Source of the DNA: Cerasicoccus sp. TK19100
GTDB taxonomy: Bacteria; Verrucomicrobiota; Verrucomicrobiia; Opitutales; Cerasicoccaceae
Direction of reading: 5' to 3'
DNA length: 64,000 bases
Assembly: GCF_027257155.1 (NCBI RefSeq)
Contig: NZ_JAPWDU010000003.1
Coordinates: 62,001-126,000 of the forward strand
Made by a program: the position numbers and the translations under genes. A model generated the notes under the pieces. That model was not told the origin of the DNA and did not search any database. It was given only the letters and a program-made list of their open reading frames with translations. This document shows positions 34,236 to 44,069 of this stretch, piece by piece (position 1 is the stretch's first letter; every line of letters begins with the position of its first letter).

Positions 34236-36218
34236 TTAGAAAGTTCCGGTAGCGTATTTTTTGCGGAGATGGTCGCGAATCAAAATCGCGCCCAGGTTGA
34301 GAACGACGACCAGCAGGATCAGCAGGAACGTCGTTGCGAACACCATTGGCTTGGCCGCCTCGGAGTCAGGAGACTGGAAGCCCAGGTGGTAAATGTGGAA
34401 ACCCATGTGCTCGAACTTGCGCTCGAAATGGAAGAAGGGATACGTGCCATCGATGGGTAGCTCGTCCACGGCGTTAATGACGCCCACCAGCATCAGCGGG
34501 GCCACCTCGCCCGCGCCACGCGCCATGGCCAGGATCAAGCCCGTCAGGATACCCGAGGCCGAAGCCGGCATAACGATGCGCTGAATGGTCTGCCACTTCG
34601 AGGCACCGCAAGCCAGGGAGGCTTCGCGCACGCCGCGCGGCACGGCAGCCAGCGCTTCTTCGGTTGCCACGACGACCACCGGCACCGTCATCAGCGCCAG
34701 AGTCAGCGAGGCCCAAAGCACGCCACCGGAGCCGAAGGTAGGCTCGTTGAGCATCGCGCGGTCAGCAAAGAATCCGTGGAAGAACGGACTGTAATAAATC
34801 AGGCAACCCAGAATGATGATGAAGATGATGGACAAGAACGACACCGCTTGTTGGCGCGGCTTATCGGGCATCCACGAAACCGTTCTCCAAATATGCTCCT
34901 GTGCGAGAACGATCACGAAGCCCAGGATCACCAGCGCCACGACCAGCCATACGATCCACAAGGCCACAGCCATCGGGTCTTCGGCACCGCTATCGATCCA
35001 GCTACCCATACCGTAGATAAAGAAGCCCAGGCCAAACACCCCGTAAACAATCGACGGCACGCCAGCCAAGTTGTTCACCGCGATGCGAACGGCCTGCGTA
35101 AAGAGGCCCTGGGCCGCGTATTCGCGCAGGTAAATCGCCGCCAGCACGCCAAACGGCATCACCGCAGCAGACATCAAAACCGTCATCACGAAAGTGCCGA
35201 AAATCGCCGGGAAGATACCGCCTTCGGTCGCCCCTTCACGCGGCTCTTCACTGACAAACAGCCAAAAGTGCGTGATGAAAAACAGCACCTTGTCGATCGC
35301 ACTGAATTCATTGGGCTGGTAAACCTTCAGCATTTGACCGGAGACGTATTCACGCTCCGGACCGCCGACTACCTGGTAGCGCAGCGTGCCGTTGTTAATC
35401 GATGCCTTGAGCGCGTCACTCTCGTCGAAGTAGTGCTGGTATTCTGCGCGCAGAGCCGTGGATCGCGCATGGATGTCCTTCAACTCGGCAAAGGGCCCAC
35501 CGCGCGCGGCAAACTCATCATACTGTGTCTGAAAATCCTGACGCGCGTCAGCCGCCGAATCATCGAGCATGATCATGCGTGAGTAAATTTCGTCCATCGC
35601 CTGGAGCTCTTTACGTTGCTCCAGATTATTGTTCTGCAGCAGGCGGATTTCGAAGGTCAGCTTTTTATTCTTCGCGGCGTAATCACGAATCGGGCCGCGG
35701 TCGATTTCCTCTGCCTCGTGGCGCGCTTTCTCGGCCTCGTCGATGAGGCGCTGCATCTCCGGCATAAAGTCCGGGCTGTCGGCGCTGATCGTGGTGCCAT
35801 CAGTCAGCACCAGCTCAATCGGGTAAAAGACCGCCTTACCGCTACCTTCGCGGTCGGCCATCCAAATGCCATCCGCGACTTCCATGGACTCGATGGAGTC
35901 GTGGTCCACGTAGCGGAACTGCGCGCTCACGTCCTTATTGCCGGTAAACAGCTTATACTCGTGCTTAATTTCGCCGCCTTCTTCCGCGACTTTCTTTTCG
36001 CGGTCTTCGACGATGGAGGCCGCGACCACCGAACCGTCTTTAAACTTAATTTCGTAAACCGTGCGCGGCCAGAAAACCTCGACGCCATTGGCAATGATGA
36101 TCCACAGCAGCCCGAGAACCATGATAATACCCGCGGCCAAGCCCATGCCGCACAACCAGACATACATCTCGCCAGCGGGGCGCATCTTTTTATCAAAACC
36201 TGGATTCGTGCTGCTCAT
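34236..36218 (-). CDS. pstA: Phosphate ABC transporter permease PstA, enlarged form
   Basis: 660 residues, about twice the E. coli protein. The C-terminal half (from about residue 325) is the ordinary permease with five or six membrane segments and the EAA loop ALAAVPRGVREASLACGAS. The N-terminal part has one membrane helix (about 25-50), then an about 270-residue extracytoplasmic region with a coiled-coil-like stretch (EAEEIDRGPIRDYAAKNKKL). Enlarged PstA is known in several marine bacteria. The insert may meet PstS or PstC outside the membrane. Its ATG overlaps the pstC TAA as TAATG. Confidence 0.92.
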   Translation of the reverse strand: MSSTNPGFDKKMRPAGEMYVWLCGMGLAAGIIMVLGLLWIIIANGVEVFWPRTVYEIKFKDGSVVAASIVEDREKKVAEEGGEIKHEYKLFTGNKDVSAQFRYVDHDSIESMEVADGIWMADREGSGKAVFYPIELVLTDGTTISADSPDFMPEMQRLIDEAEKARHEAEEIDRGPIRDYAAKNKKLTFEIRLLQNNNLEQRKELQAMDEIYSRMIMLDDSAADARQDFQTQYDEFAARGGPFAELKDIHARSTALRAEYQHYFDESDALKASINNGTLRYQVVGGPEREYVSGQMLKVYQPNEFSAIDKVLFFITHFWLFVSEEPREGATEGGIFPAIFGTFVMTVLMSAAVMPFGVLAAIYLREYAAQGLFTQAVRIAVNNLAGVPSIVYGVFGLGFFIYGMGSWIDSGAEDPMAVALWIVWLVVALVILGFVIVLAQEHIWRTVSWMPDKPRQQAVSFLSIIFIIILGCLIYYSPFFHGFFADRAMLNEPTFGSGGVLWASLTLALMTVPVVVVATEEALAAVPRGVREASLACGASKWQTIQRIVMPASASGILTGLILAMARGAGEVAPLMLVGVINAVDELPIDGTYPFFHFERKFEHMGFHIYHLGFQSPDSEAAKPMVFATTFLLILLVVVLNLGAILIRDHLRKKYATGTF

Positions 36219-38551
36219 TATCCGACGGTTTTATAGCGGTTGCGGAGGCGGACGCGGGCCACTTCGGCCACGGTGTTCACGAGGAAAGTCATCAGGAAAA
36301 GCAGCAACGCACCGAAGAACAGGATGCGGAAGTGCGTGGACTCCTTGGGCGCTTCGGGCAGCTCCACCGCGATGTTGGCCGAGAGCGTGCGCATGCCGTT
36401 GAAGATGTTCCACTCCATGATCGGCGTGTTGCCGGTAGCCATCACGACGATCATCGTCTCGCCCACGGCGCGGCCAAAGCCAATCATCATCGCCGAGAAC
36501 ATCCCCGGAGACGCAGTAGGCAGCACGACGCGTGCGGCAGTCTGCCAGCGGCTGGCACCCAGGGCGAGCGAGGCAGAGGTGAGGAACTGCGGCACGTTGG
36601 ACATCGCATCCTCGGCAATCGTGAAGATGATCGGAATCACTGCAAAGCCCATCATGAAACCGATCACGACCGAATTGCGCTGGTCGTAAGGCACATCAAA
36701 CGCCTGCGGCCACCAGAGGCGGAAATCCGCGATTTCCTGGCCCGTCGCGGCGTCCCGGTAAACGAAGATCGCGTTTTCCACAATCGGCCCAAGCGTCCAG
36801 CCCGTGTAGGCGACGATCAGCAGTAGCGGGATAAATACCAGGAACTCCTGCCCCGGCTTCAAATAGATGCGGTAGCGCTGCGGCAGCGCGCCAAAGGCGT
36901 AGCCAATGATGAGCGCCGTCGCCGGAACCATGAGCAGGATCATCAGCACCGACGGGTAGCGCGTATCCAAGATCGGAGCCAGCCAGAGCGCGCCCAGGAA
37001 GCCCAATACCACCGACGGCAGCGAGGCCATGATTTCCATGGTCGGCTTGACGACTTTCTTGTATTCCGGCTTAAGAAATTGCGAGGTGTAAAGCGCCGCC
37101 AGAATCGCGATCGGCACGGCAAAAATCATGGCATACAGCGTGCCTTTGAACGTCCCGAAAATCAGCGGAACCATCGAAAACTTCGGCTCCGTAGAGGCGT
37201 CCGCCGCCGAGGACTGGTAAATATACTTTGGCTCGTCCTGGCCCTCATACCAGATCTTGCCGAAGAACGCGCTCATGCTCGCCTCGGGGTGCGGGTCATG
37301 GATTGAGTAAAAATGCAGGCTACCGGCGTCGTCAGCCAGGAGCATGGTTTCGTAACGCGAACCGAGGATGCCCGCCTTGGGCGTGAAATCGAGCGACTTC
37401 TGCCAGCGGATGGAGCCCGTGGTGCCGTAGCGAATAGACGCCTCGCTCCCGCTGGCGAGCAGGAAGGCGCGGTTACGCATGCTGTGCGAGTAGATATCGG
37501 CTGCGCCCTGAAGCTTCGGGAAGCTGTTGATTTCCGCAAACTGGCGCTCCGGGCGTTCATCGGCGGCCAGTTGTTCCTCGGTCGCCTCGGGCAGGTATTG
37601 CGCGTAGATCACGTTGTCTCCGTCGTCCGAGGTAAAGACCAGCGACTCGTTGCCCAGCAGCCAGTCCATCGATCCAATCCCCTCTTCACCAAAGGGTTGG
37701 AAAACCTGACGCAGGCTGACTTCGCCGCGCGAGAAATTGAAGAAATACACGCTGCCTTCACGGGTCGAAACGAGGACGCCATTGCCCTGCCCTGTCACGA
37801 GCACCTTGCGCGGCACTCCCTGCACCTGCTCGGTGAGGTTGAATTCGTCGGCCAGCTTCCACGGCCCGACGCCAAACGGAGTCTTTTTGCGATTAAAAGA
37901 GGTCACGCGGACTTCCAACCCGCCATCGCCCTCGACCAGGGCCGCGACCAGGCGGTCTTTGTCCGCTGCGTAGGAGTCGATGCTGCGCACGGCACCAAGC
38001 CCCTTACCGAGCGAGAATATCTTATCCGCGTTGAGCTTAGCGTTGATCGTGCGGTTGCTGTAGTCGTCAAATTCCGGCGTATATTCGACCTGCACCAGCG
38101 TGTAGCGCCCATCGCTCGTGCCAAAGATCACCTCTTCGGTCTGGTGGTGATAAAGCGCGGAGGTAAAGGTGATGTCTTCGCCGTAGTTGGGCTTTTCGTT
38201 GTAAATGCCACGCGGGCCGATGACCGGCTCCAGCCCTTCTTTGCGCTCAATGTCGATGAACGTGAACGAGCCGTCGGCCAGATTGACCACAAAAGGCAGC
38301 TCACCCCACTCATCGACGCCGATAATCTCGAAATCTGCCACGCCAGTATCGATCACGGCCTGCTGGTGGACCTCAGCCGACTGAAACAGCGGCATGACCT
38401 GGGCAGCGATAAAGATAAATATCGCAAACACCGCCAGGATAATGCCGACGCCCCCCACCTTGATGAAGTGCGTCATGAACGTATCCAGCCGCAGCGTGCC
38501 CTTCGATACTTCGAAGCGCTCAGGATCGGGTGCTGCAGATTTGTTGGGCAT
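36218..38551 (-). CDS. pstC: Phosphate ABC transporter permease PstC, enlarged form
   Basis: 777 residues, more than twice E. coli PstC. After one membrane helix near residues 33-55 comes an about 400-residue beta-rich region, possibly propeller-like (VSTREGSVYFFNF, LVFTSDDGDNVIYAQY, MLLADDAGSLHFYSIHD). The C-terminal about 300 residues are the permease with its EAA loop (NVPQFLTSASLALGASRWQT). Enlarged PstC proteins accompany enlarged PstA in other marine bacteria. The large extracytoplasmic domain's role is unknown. It lies 159 bases after pstS, separated by a strong stem-loop that may reduce its expression relative to pstS. Confidence 0.92.
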   Translation of the reverse strand: MPNKSAAPDPERFEVSKGTLRLDTFMTHFIKVGGVGIILAVFAIFIFIAAQVMPLFQSAEVHQQAVIDTGVADFEIIGVDEWGELPFVVNLADGSFTFIDIERKEGLEPVIGPRGIYNEKPNYGEDITFTSALYHHQTEEVIFGTSDGRYTLVQVEYTPEFDDYSNRTINAKLNADKIFSLGKGLGAVRSIDSYAADKDRLVAALVEGDGGLEVRVTSFNRKKTPFGVGPWKLADEFNLTEQVQGVPRKVLVTGQGNGVLVSTREGSVYFFNFSRGEVSLRQVFQPFGEEGIGSMDWLLGNESLVFTSDDGDNVIYAQYLPEATEEQLAADERPERQFAEINSFPKLQGAADIYSHSMRNRAFLLASGSEASIRYGTTGSIRWQKSLDFTPKAGILGSRYETMLLADDAGSLHFYSIHDPHPEASMSAFFGKIWYEGQDEPKYIYQSSAADASTEPKFSMVPLIFGTFKGTLYAMIFAVPIAILAALYTSQFLKPEYKKVVKPTMEIMASLPSVVLGFLGALWLAPILDTRYPSVLMILLMVPATALIIGYAFGALPQRYRIYLKPGQEFLVFIPLLLIVAYTGWTLGPIVENAIFVYRDAATGQEIADFRLWWPQAFDVPYDQRNSVVIGFMMGFAVIPIIFTIAEDAMSNVPQFLTSASLALGASRWQTAARVVLPTASPGMFSAMMIGFGRAVGETMIVVMATGNTPIMEWNIFNGMRTLSANIAVELPEAPKESTHFRILFFGALLLFLMTFLVNTVAEVARVRLRNRYKTVG

Positions 38552-38660
38552 CTTGTCTAATTAAAGAGCGAAGTCAGGCGTGTTAGGCTGTATTGCGTTT
38601 GGCTCAACCCTTAAGTGACTTTCGTAACACAACTGTTTCAATTCGGCCTATGTCGATAAG

Positions 38661-38688
38661 AAAGGCGAAGTATCGAAACTTCGCCTTT
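38661..38688 (-). terminator. Stem-loop between pstS and pstC
   Basis: AAAGGCGAAGT and ACTTCGCCTTT form a perfect 11-base stem with a 6-base loop, 23 bases past the pstS stop. The Us after it on the coding strand are few, so it may be a partial terminator or an mRNA-protecting hairpin that keeps pstS expression high. Confidence 0.65.
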
Positions 38689-38710
38689 CCGCAATTGACC
38701 CGCTCTCCAA

Positions 38711-39682
38711 TTAGTTGGTGAGCTCCGCAATGGTCGACTCAACCGCCATGGCTGGCAGCGGATAGTAGCCATCCTTCACGACCACTTCCTGCCCCTGCTT
38801 GGAAAGGATAAACTTAACAAATTCCAGCGTCAACGGGTCCAGCGGCTGGTTGGGAGCCTTATTAACGTAGACGTAGAGCAGACGCGCCAGCGGGTAATCG
38901 CCCGTGAGGCAGTTTTCCGCGGTCGGCTCGTAGAGCTTGCCGTCCACTTCTGAATCAGCCAGAGACAGGGCCTTCACGCCGGAGGTCTTGTAGCCGATGC
39001 CGGAGTAGCCGATGCTGTAAAGATCGCTGGCCACACCCTGCACCACGGCGGATGAGCCGGGCTGTTCCTTGACAGTCGAGCGGTAGTCACCGCCGCCGAG
39101 GGCCACCTTCTTGAAGAAGCCGTAGGTGCCGGAGGCGCTGTTACGGCCATAAAGGCTGATCGGGCGGCTGGCCCAGTCACCCGTTAAGCCCAGGTCACCC
39201 CAGTTATTGATCGGGCCGCCACCACGCTTGTAGGTGCTGGAGAAAATGTCGTCGACTTCCGTCAGGTCGAGGCCGTCGATGGGGTTGTCTTTGTTGACGA
39301 AAACCGCCAGGGCGTCGAGCGCGACGGGCACCGCCGTGGGCTTATAGCCGAACTTGGCCTCAAACTTGTCGATTTCCTCAGCCTTCATCATGCGGCTCAT
39401 CGGGCCGAGCTGGGAGGCACCCTCGATCAGTGCGGGCGGCGCGGTGGAGGAGCCCTTGCTCTCCACCTGCGTGTTGACGTTCGGGTAGAGCGTATTGAAC
39501 TGCTCGGTCCACAAAGTCATCATGTTGGCCAGGGTGTCCGAGCCAACGGAGTTCAAGGTGCCGGACACGCCGCTGACCTTCTGATAGGAGGGCAAATCGG
39601 GATCAATCAGATCCGAGGCGTTAGCCAAAGGGGCCACAACAGCGGTCAGTCCAATCGCGAGTGAAGATAGAAATCGGTTCAT
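38711..39682 (-). CDS. pstS: Phosphate-binding protein PstS
   Basis: 323 residues. A signal peptide ([22 protein letters not shown]) is followed by the PstS fold: [18 protein letters not shown] near the N-terminus, [24 protein letters not shown] cut here as [12 protein letters not shown], and [14 protein letters not shown], the phosphate-binding S-G-T loop. It captures phosphate in the periplasm for PstCAB. No lipobox Cys is present, so it is soluble. It is the first gene of pstSCAB-phoU and has a Pho-box-like sequence 79 bases upstream. Confidence 0.95.
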   Translation of the reverse strand: MNRFLSSLAIGLTAVVAPLANASDLIDPDLPSYQKVSGVSGTLNSVGSDTLANMMTLWTEQFNTLYPNVNTQVESKGSSTAPPALIEGASQLGPMSRMMKAEEIDKFEAKFGYKPTAVPVALDALAVFVNKDNPIDGLDLTEVDDIFSSTYKRGGGPINNWGDLGLTGDWASRPISLYGRNSASGTYGFFKKVALGGGDYRSTVKEQPGSSAVVQGVASDLYSIGYSGIGYKTSGVKALSLADSEVDGKLYEPTAENCLTGDYPLARLLYVYVNKAPNQPLDPLTLEFVKFILSKQGQEVVVKDGYYPLPAMAVESTIAELTN

Positions 39683-39760
39683 GAGGCAAAGATTCCCTAG
39701 TGATTATAGCTCAGGGGCAAGGCAAATGCCCAAAAAAGGCGTAACAATTTAGCGATCAAG

Positions 39761-39778
39761 ATTACAGTTTGATGACGT
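39761..39778 (-). promoter_or_regulatory. Pho box candidate before pstS
   Basis: On the coding strand ACGTCAT-CAAA-CTGTAAT gives two 7-base direct repeats 11 bases apart, the layout of PhoB sites (CTGTCAT-N4-CTGTCAT). It lies 79 bases before the pstS ATG. Confidence 0.5.
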
Positions 39779-39826
39779 CTGGGGCCTATCGGCTCCAATT
39801 ACTCCAAGGTTCTAATGAGAACTTGA

Positions 39827-41101
39827 TTAGAGCGGCCCGAGGCGATCCGAGCCGAACCACTTCTGCAGGCAATCCGGCACGAGGACCGAGCCGTCTTCCT
39901 GTAAGTTGTTCTCCAACAACGACGCAAGCACCCGCGGAACCGCCAGGCCCGAGCCGTTGAGCGTGTGCACGATCTCGGCCTTGCCCCCGCCCGATGGACG
40001 GTAGCGGATGCCCGCGCGGCGCGCCTGGAAGTCGGTAAAGTTCGAGCAGGACGAGACCTCCAGCCAGCGCTTTTGGCCGCCGGCCCAGACTTCGAGGTCA
40101 TACTGCTTGGCGTGCGGGAAGCCGATATCCCCCGAGCACATGAGCAGCACACGGTAAGGCAGGCCGAGCTTCTTGAGGATGCCCTCGGCGTCACCACGGA
40201 GCTTTTCCAGCTCGTCAAAAGAATTGTCCGGGTGGACCCACTTGACCAGCTCCACCTTGTCAAACTGATGCAGGCGGTTGAGACCGCGCACGTGCGCGCC
40301 CCAGCTACCGGCCTCACGGCGGAAGCAAGGCGTGTAGCCGCAGCGGTAGACCGGCAGATCCTTCTCCTCGAAGGTTTCCTCACGGAAGAAATTCGTGACG
40401 GGCACTTCGGCGGTCGGGATCAGGTAAAGATCGTCCTTCACCGCGTGATACATCTGCCCCTCCTTGTCCGGCAGCTGGCCGGTGGCGGTGGCGCTGGCCG
40501 AGTTGACCAGCAGCGGCGGCAGCACCTCGGTGTAGCCGTTGGCGTGCGCCTCATCCAGGAAGAACGAGATCAGCGCGCGAACGAAACGCGCCATGTCGCC
40601 CACGTAAAAGGGGAAACCTGCACCGGTCGCCTTGACGCCGCGCTCGAAGTCAATCGCCTGGCTGAACCACGGGATGTCCCAGTGCGGCTGGGCGTGCGGG
40701 GAAACGTCAGCTGGGCTGCCGACCTCGGCGGCGACAACGTTGTCCTCCTCCGTCTTGCCCACCGGCACGCTGTCGTGCGGGACATTCGGGATCTGCAAAA
40801 AGAGCGCCTTCCACTGACCTTCGACTTCGGCGGCGTCGGCCTCCAGCGTCTTCACTTCCTCGGCCATGGCCTTCATGTCCTTGAGCGCGGCCTGGGCTTC
40901 GTCGGACTTCTTGTCCTTGATCTGGCCGAACTTCTTACTGGCGGCCTTTTGCTCGGCGCGGCGAGTTTCAGCCTTGGCAATCGCGGCGCGGCGCTTGTCG
41001 TCGAGCGCGTAGAGCTCGTCCCAGTTTACGTCGAATTTCTTCTTGGCGATGGCTTCGCGAAGAGCTTCGGGTTGGTCGCGGAGGAGTTTTAGATCGATCA
41101 T
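39827..41101 (-). CDS. serS: Seryl-tRNA synthetase
   Basis: 424 residues. Residues about 1-105 form the long helical hairpin that grips the tRNA-Ser arm. The class II core has motif 2 (CFRREAGSWGAHVRGLNRLH) and motif 3 (NGSGLAVPRVLASLLEN), with TAEVPVTNF in the active site. It charges tRNA-Ser (and tRNA-Sec, where present) with serine. The gene stands alone, with the phosphate operon downstream on the same strand. It is a core housekeeping gene. Confidence 0.97.
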   Translation of the reverse strand: MIDLKLLRDQPEALREAIAKKKFDVNWDELYALDDKRRAAIAKAETRRAEQKAASKKFGQIKDKKSDEAQAALKDMKAMAEEVKTLEADAAEVEGQWKALFLQIPNVPHDSVPVGKTEEDNVVAAEVGSPADVSPHAQPHWDIPWFSQAIDFERGVKATGAGFPFYVGDMARFVRALISFFLDEAHANGYTEVLPPLLVNSASATATGQLPDKEGQMYHAVKDDLYLIPTAEVPVTNFFREETFEEKDLPVYRCGYTPCFRREAGSWGAHVRGLNRLHQFDKVELVKWVHPDNSFDELEKLRGDAEGILKKLGLPYRVLLMCSGDIGFPHAKQYDLEVWAGGQKRWLEVSSCSNFTDFQARRAGIRYRPSGGGKAEIVHTLNGSGLAVPRVLASLLENNLQEDGSVLVPDCLQKWFGSDRLGPL

Positions 41102-41252
41102 GGGATTTTCCGGTCAGTGTTTAGGACCAGCAACCGTTCATAGGGAGCTTCTCGCAAATGAACAGAGAATTTTTTAGGAAACCTTGAGCAACGCCGTCCG
41201 CAAGCGGGCAAAATTTCCCACCCAAAACATCCGCCATAGAGCGGAAAGTGCT

Positions 41253-41570
41253 CTAGCTGTTGGTCTTGGACATGCCAAGCGCGTCCCACAGACCAGCCAT
41301 TTTGAAGACTTTCTTCACCTCTGGCTGGACGTTGATAATCGTGAAGCCATCCTTCGCCTTGGTGCGGTTAACCGTCAGCACCGTGCGCAAAAAAGAAGAC
41401 GCGACAAAGGTCACCGCGCCGAGATCGAACACCACGGGACCGTCGTTTTCCTCGACTGCCGCCATGAGGTCGTCGTTCATGGCACCACACGCCGCGGCGT
41501 GCAACTGGCCGGTGAAGGTAAACAGCAAACCGGAATCGGTTGCTTCGACAGAAAAGTTCTCCGTGGACAT
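41253..41570 (-). CDS. STAS-domain protein (anti-sigma-factor antagonist-like)
   Basis: 105 residues, a single STAS domain. GPVVFDLGAVTFVASSFLRT contains the usual phospho-acceptor serine region (D-x-x-x-V-x-x-x-S-S). Such proteins bind an anti-sigma kinase and are switched by serine phosphorylation. No partner kinase or sigma factor is nearby. It may take part in stress or developmental signalling. A short TAGAGC/GCTCTA hairpin overlaps its stop. It follows the ctp-like gene by 60 bases on the same strand, but a link is not evident. Confidence 0.85.
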   Translation of the reverse strand: MSTENFSVEATDSGLLFTFTGQLHAAACGAMNDDLMAAVEENDGPVVFDLGAVTFVASSFLRTVLTVNRTKAKDGFTIINVQPEVKKVFKMAGLWDALGMSKTNS

Positions 41571-41630
41571 AGTAGTGGGTGAGAGTTAGCGGCAGCCTGC
41601 CTGCGTTGGCAATCGAAAATCTGGCCTTCT

Positions 41631-43985
41631 CTAGCTGCGCGGCTCACCGGCGGGCGTGGAAGCCAGCGCCTGCGAGCTGCCATCCTTGCTGATCGCGATC
41701 CAGTCCGCCATGATGCGGAGGCTCTCGCGGAGCTGGATGTCAAATGTGGCCTTCGCGGCTTCTTCCTCTTCGGCCTCGGCCACGACGTCGTCGCCAAACT
41801 CCTCAGCTTGTGCGGCCATCAGCTCGTCGTGCTCGCGGTTCTGCTCTTCGGTAACGCTGAGCAGGACTTCGTTTGAGCTGAAATTCAGGCTCTCGGCCAG
41901 TGCGTCATACATGGCCTCCATTTTGTCGCGGAAATCGTTGTCCGAGGCGCGGCGTTCGCGGCGCTCGTTCAGGTTGAGCGAGAATTCCTTCTGCTCCTGG
42001 CGGTTTTTCACCCAGTCAATGTTCTCCTGCAGGTAGGTAAACTCTTCCAGTGACGACTGGCGCGACTGGCTGCGGTCGGTGAGCTGATCGACAATGGCTT
42101 GGTTGACCATGAAGCCCTCGACGTGCGAGTTGTCGTAATCCCACTCCAGCGAGTTGATCGAATCCCACTCCATCGCGTGGTCGAACTCTCCCTCGCCAAT
42201 CGCAAGGTAGCGGTTTACGGACGGCAGAACGATGTCCGACTTGACACCCTCAATCTGCGTGGAGGAACCGTCGGGCAGGTAGTATTTCTGCACGGTTACC
42301 TTGGCCGCGCCCTTGCGGGGGCGGAGCGAAGTGAACCAGTTACCGCCGCGATTCATGTCGAACACGGCCTGCACGGTGCCTTTGCCGTGAGTCAATTCGT
42401 CACCAACGATCAATGCGCGCTGGTGATTCTTCAACGCACCGGCAGTAATCTCTGAAGCCGAGGCACTGAAGCGGGAAACGAGCACCATCAGCGGGCCGTT
42501 CCAGGCGACTTTGGGGTCGTCGTCCAAAAATTCCTGCACCTTTCCGACGTAATCACGCACCTGCACCACGGGGCCAACCGGGATGAACAGGCCGGTCAGG
42601 CGAATCGCCTCGGAGAGGAGACCGCCGCCATTGGCGCGCAAGTCGAGCACGATGCCTTCGACACCCATGTCCTTGAGTTTGCCGATCAACTCTTCCACGT
42701 CTTCGGTGGTGCTGTTGTAGCCGGAACCGGGCTCGCCGGAGCCATAAAACGCGGGCAAATCGATCACGCCAATGGTGACCGTGCGGTCGCCGGCGGGTAC
42801 TTCAAAAACTTCGGCCTTGGCCAGCTTGGCGGTGAGCTTGATTTCGTCGCGGACCAAAATGATCTCCTTGCGGACGGATGGGTCGCCATCGCCGGGGCGG
42901 ATACGCAGGCGCACCTCGGTGCCCTTCTTACCGCGGATCATTTTAACGATTTTGCTGAGCTTCATGCCGATGGTGTCGACCATCTCGCCATCTTTGCCTT
43001 GGGCGACGCCCACAATCTGATCTTCGGGCTGTAGCTTGCCGCTGCGCTCGGCCGGCCCCCCGGGCAGGAGCTCACGGATCGTGCAGTAGCCGTCGTCATC
43101 GGACAGCACCGCGCCAATACCCACCAGGGAATTGCGCATGGCGATGGAAAATTCTTCCAGTGTGTCCGCGGACATAAACGTCGAGTGCGGATCGTACTGG
43201 TGAGTCAGCGCGGTAAGGAAAGTTTCCTGGACGTCGCTGGCTTCGATCTCCTGCACCCACTTCAGCAGGCGATCATAGCGCTTGTTGAGGTTTTCACGGG
43301 CCTCAGCCATGGCTTCTTCGACCGACTTGGGCGCATCGCTGTTGTCAATGCCCTGGTCTTCGAGACCTTCGGGGGCAACCTTGTCGAGCTCCGGGCTGAT
43401 TTCGCGCAAATCGTCCAAATCAGTTCCCGGCTCCAGCAGGGCCAGGAGCTCGTTGAGCATTTCAAACTGCAGACGGCGCTCCCAAAGCTGGTTAGCCTCG
43501 GTGAGGCTTGCGGGCCACTCTGCCTCGGAGCGATCCGGCGCATAGGTAGCGGCGCTGGCGAAGTCAAAGGGCTCATTGATCCGATTTTGGATCCACACGA
43601 TGCGGCTCTCCACGTTGGTGCGGAACTTGAGGAAAATCTCGAACGCCGGCATCAGGCGGCCGTTGCTGAGGAGCTTGTCCAGGCTAGGTGCAAAGCGGCG
43701 CTGGAAGTCAGCCAAGTCGGTCTGCAGGTAGAACATGCGCTGGCTGTCCCAGTCGGTCATGTAGTCCGCAATGAACTCTGCCTGATCAATCTCAGAAATA
43801 TCCTGGCCGAGATAATGGCTGTTTTCGAGGCGGCTCACGACTTCCTTGGTCTCGTCGCGCATGGTCGACGTGGTCTGGAAGCTATTGACGTCCACGGCCT
43901 CGGCGTGGAGCGAAGTGATCAGTAGAATGGTCGCGCTGAAGAGCATCAGCGCCCGGCGGAGGGTGGTTTGGTTGAAGTGACTCAC
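41631..43985 (-). CDS. Tail-specific protease (S41A, Prc/CtpA-like)
   Basis: 784 residues with an N-terminal signal segment (ALMLFSATILLITSLHAEA). The order is an N-terminal tail-specific-protease helical domain (about 40-250), a PDZ domain (GIGAVLSDDDGYCTIRELLPG, about 285-370), the S41 peptidase core, and a C-terminal domain with long helices. VSRFSASASEITAGAL holds the catalytic Ser and GDELTHGKGTVQ the Lys. It cuts proteins from their C-termini in the periplasm and helps in envelope maintenance. The start is a GTG. A fragment of unusual acid-rich sequence (EEFGDDVVAEAEEEEAAK) lies near the C-terminus. Confidence 0.92.
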   Translation of the reverse strand: MSHFNQTTLRRALMLFSATILLITSLHAEAVDVNSFQTTSTMRDETKEVVSRLENSHYLGQDISEIDQAEFIADYMTDWDSQRMFYLQTDLADFQRRFAPSLDKLLSNGRLMPAFEIFLKFRTNVESRIVWIQNRINEPFDFASAATYAPDRSEAEWPASLTEANQLWERRLQFEMLNELLALLEPGTDLDDLREISPELDKVAPEGLEDQGIDNSDAPKSVEEAMAEARENLNKRYDRLLKWVQEIEASDVQETFLTALTHQYDPHSTFMSADTLEEFSIAMRNSLVGIGAVLSDDDGYCTIRELLPGGPAERSGKLQPEDQIVGVAQGKDGEMVDTIGMKLSKIVKMIRGKKGTEVRLRIRPGDGDPSVRKEIILVRDEIKLTAKLAKAEVFEVPAGDRTVTIGVIDLPAFYGSGEPGSGYNSTTEDVEELIGKLKDMGVEGIVLDLRANGGGLLSEAIRLTGLFIPVGPVVQVRDYVGKVQEFLDDDPKVAWNGPLMVLVSRFSASASEITAGALKNHQRALIVGDELTHGKGTVQAVFDMNRGGNWFTSLRPRKGAAKVTVQKYYLPDGSSTQIEGVKSDIVLPSVNRYLAIGEGEFDHAMEWDSINSLEWDYDNSHVEGFMVNQAIVDQLTDRSQSRQSSLEEFTYLQENIDWVKNRQEQKEFSLNLNERRERRASDNDFRDKMEAMYDALAESLNFSSNEVLLSVTEEQNREHDELMAAQAEEFGDDVVAEAEEEEAAKATFDIQLRESLRIMADWIAISKDGSSQALASTPAGEPRS

Positions 43986-44069
43986 GGGAAAAAAGTGACT
44001 AAGAATGCGACCGGTGACGTGTTGGAAGGTTTCACTATAATCGAATCATTTAGTCTGTCGAATAAGAAC

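Noticed and set aside
34776-38560. Long plus-strand open frames opposite pstA and pstC
   Set aside because: They are antisense shadows of the GC-rich permease genes, which have clear family motifs; the shadow proteins are low in complexity and unlike any family.
39965-41092. Long plus-strand frame opposite serS
   Set aside because: It mirrors a certain seryl-tRNA synthetase gene on the other strand and shows no domain.
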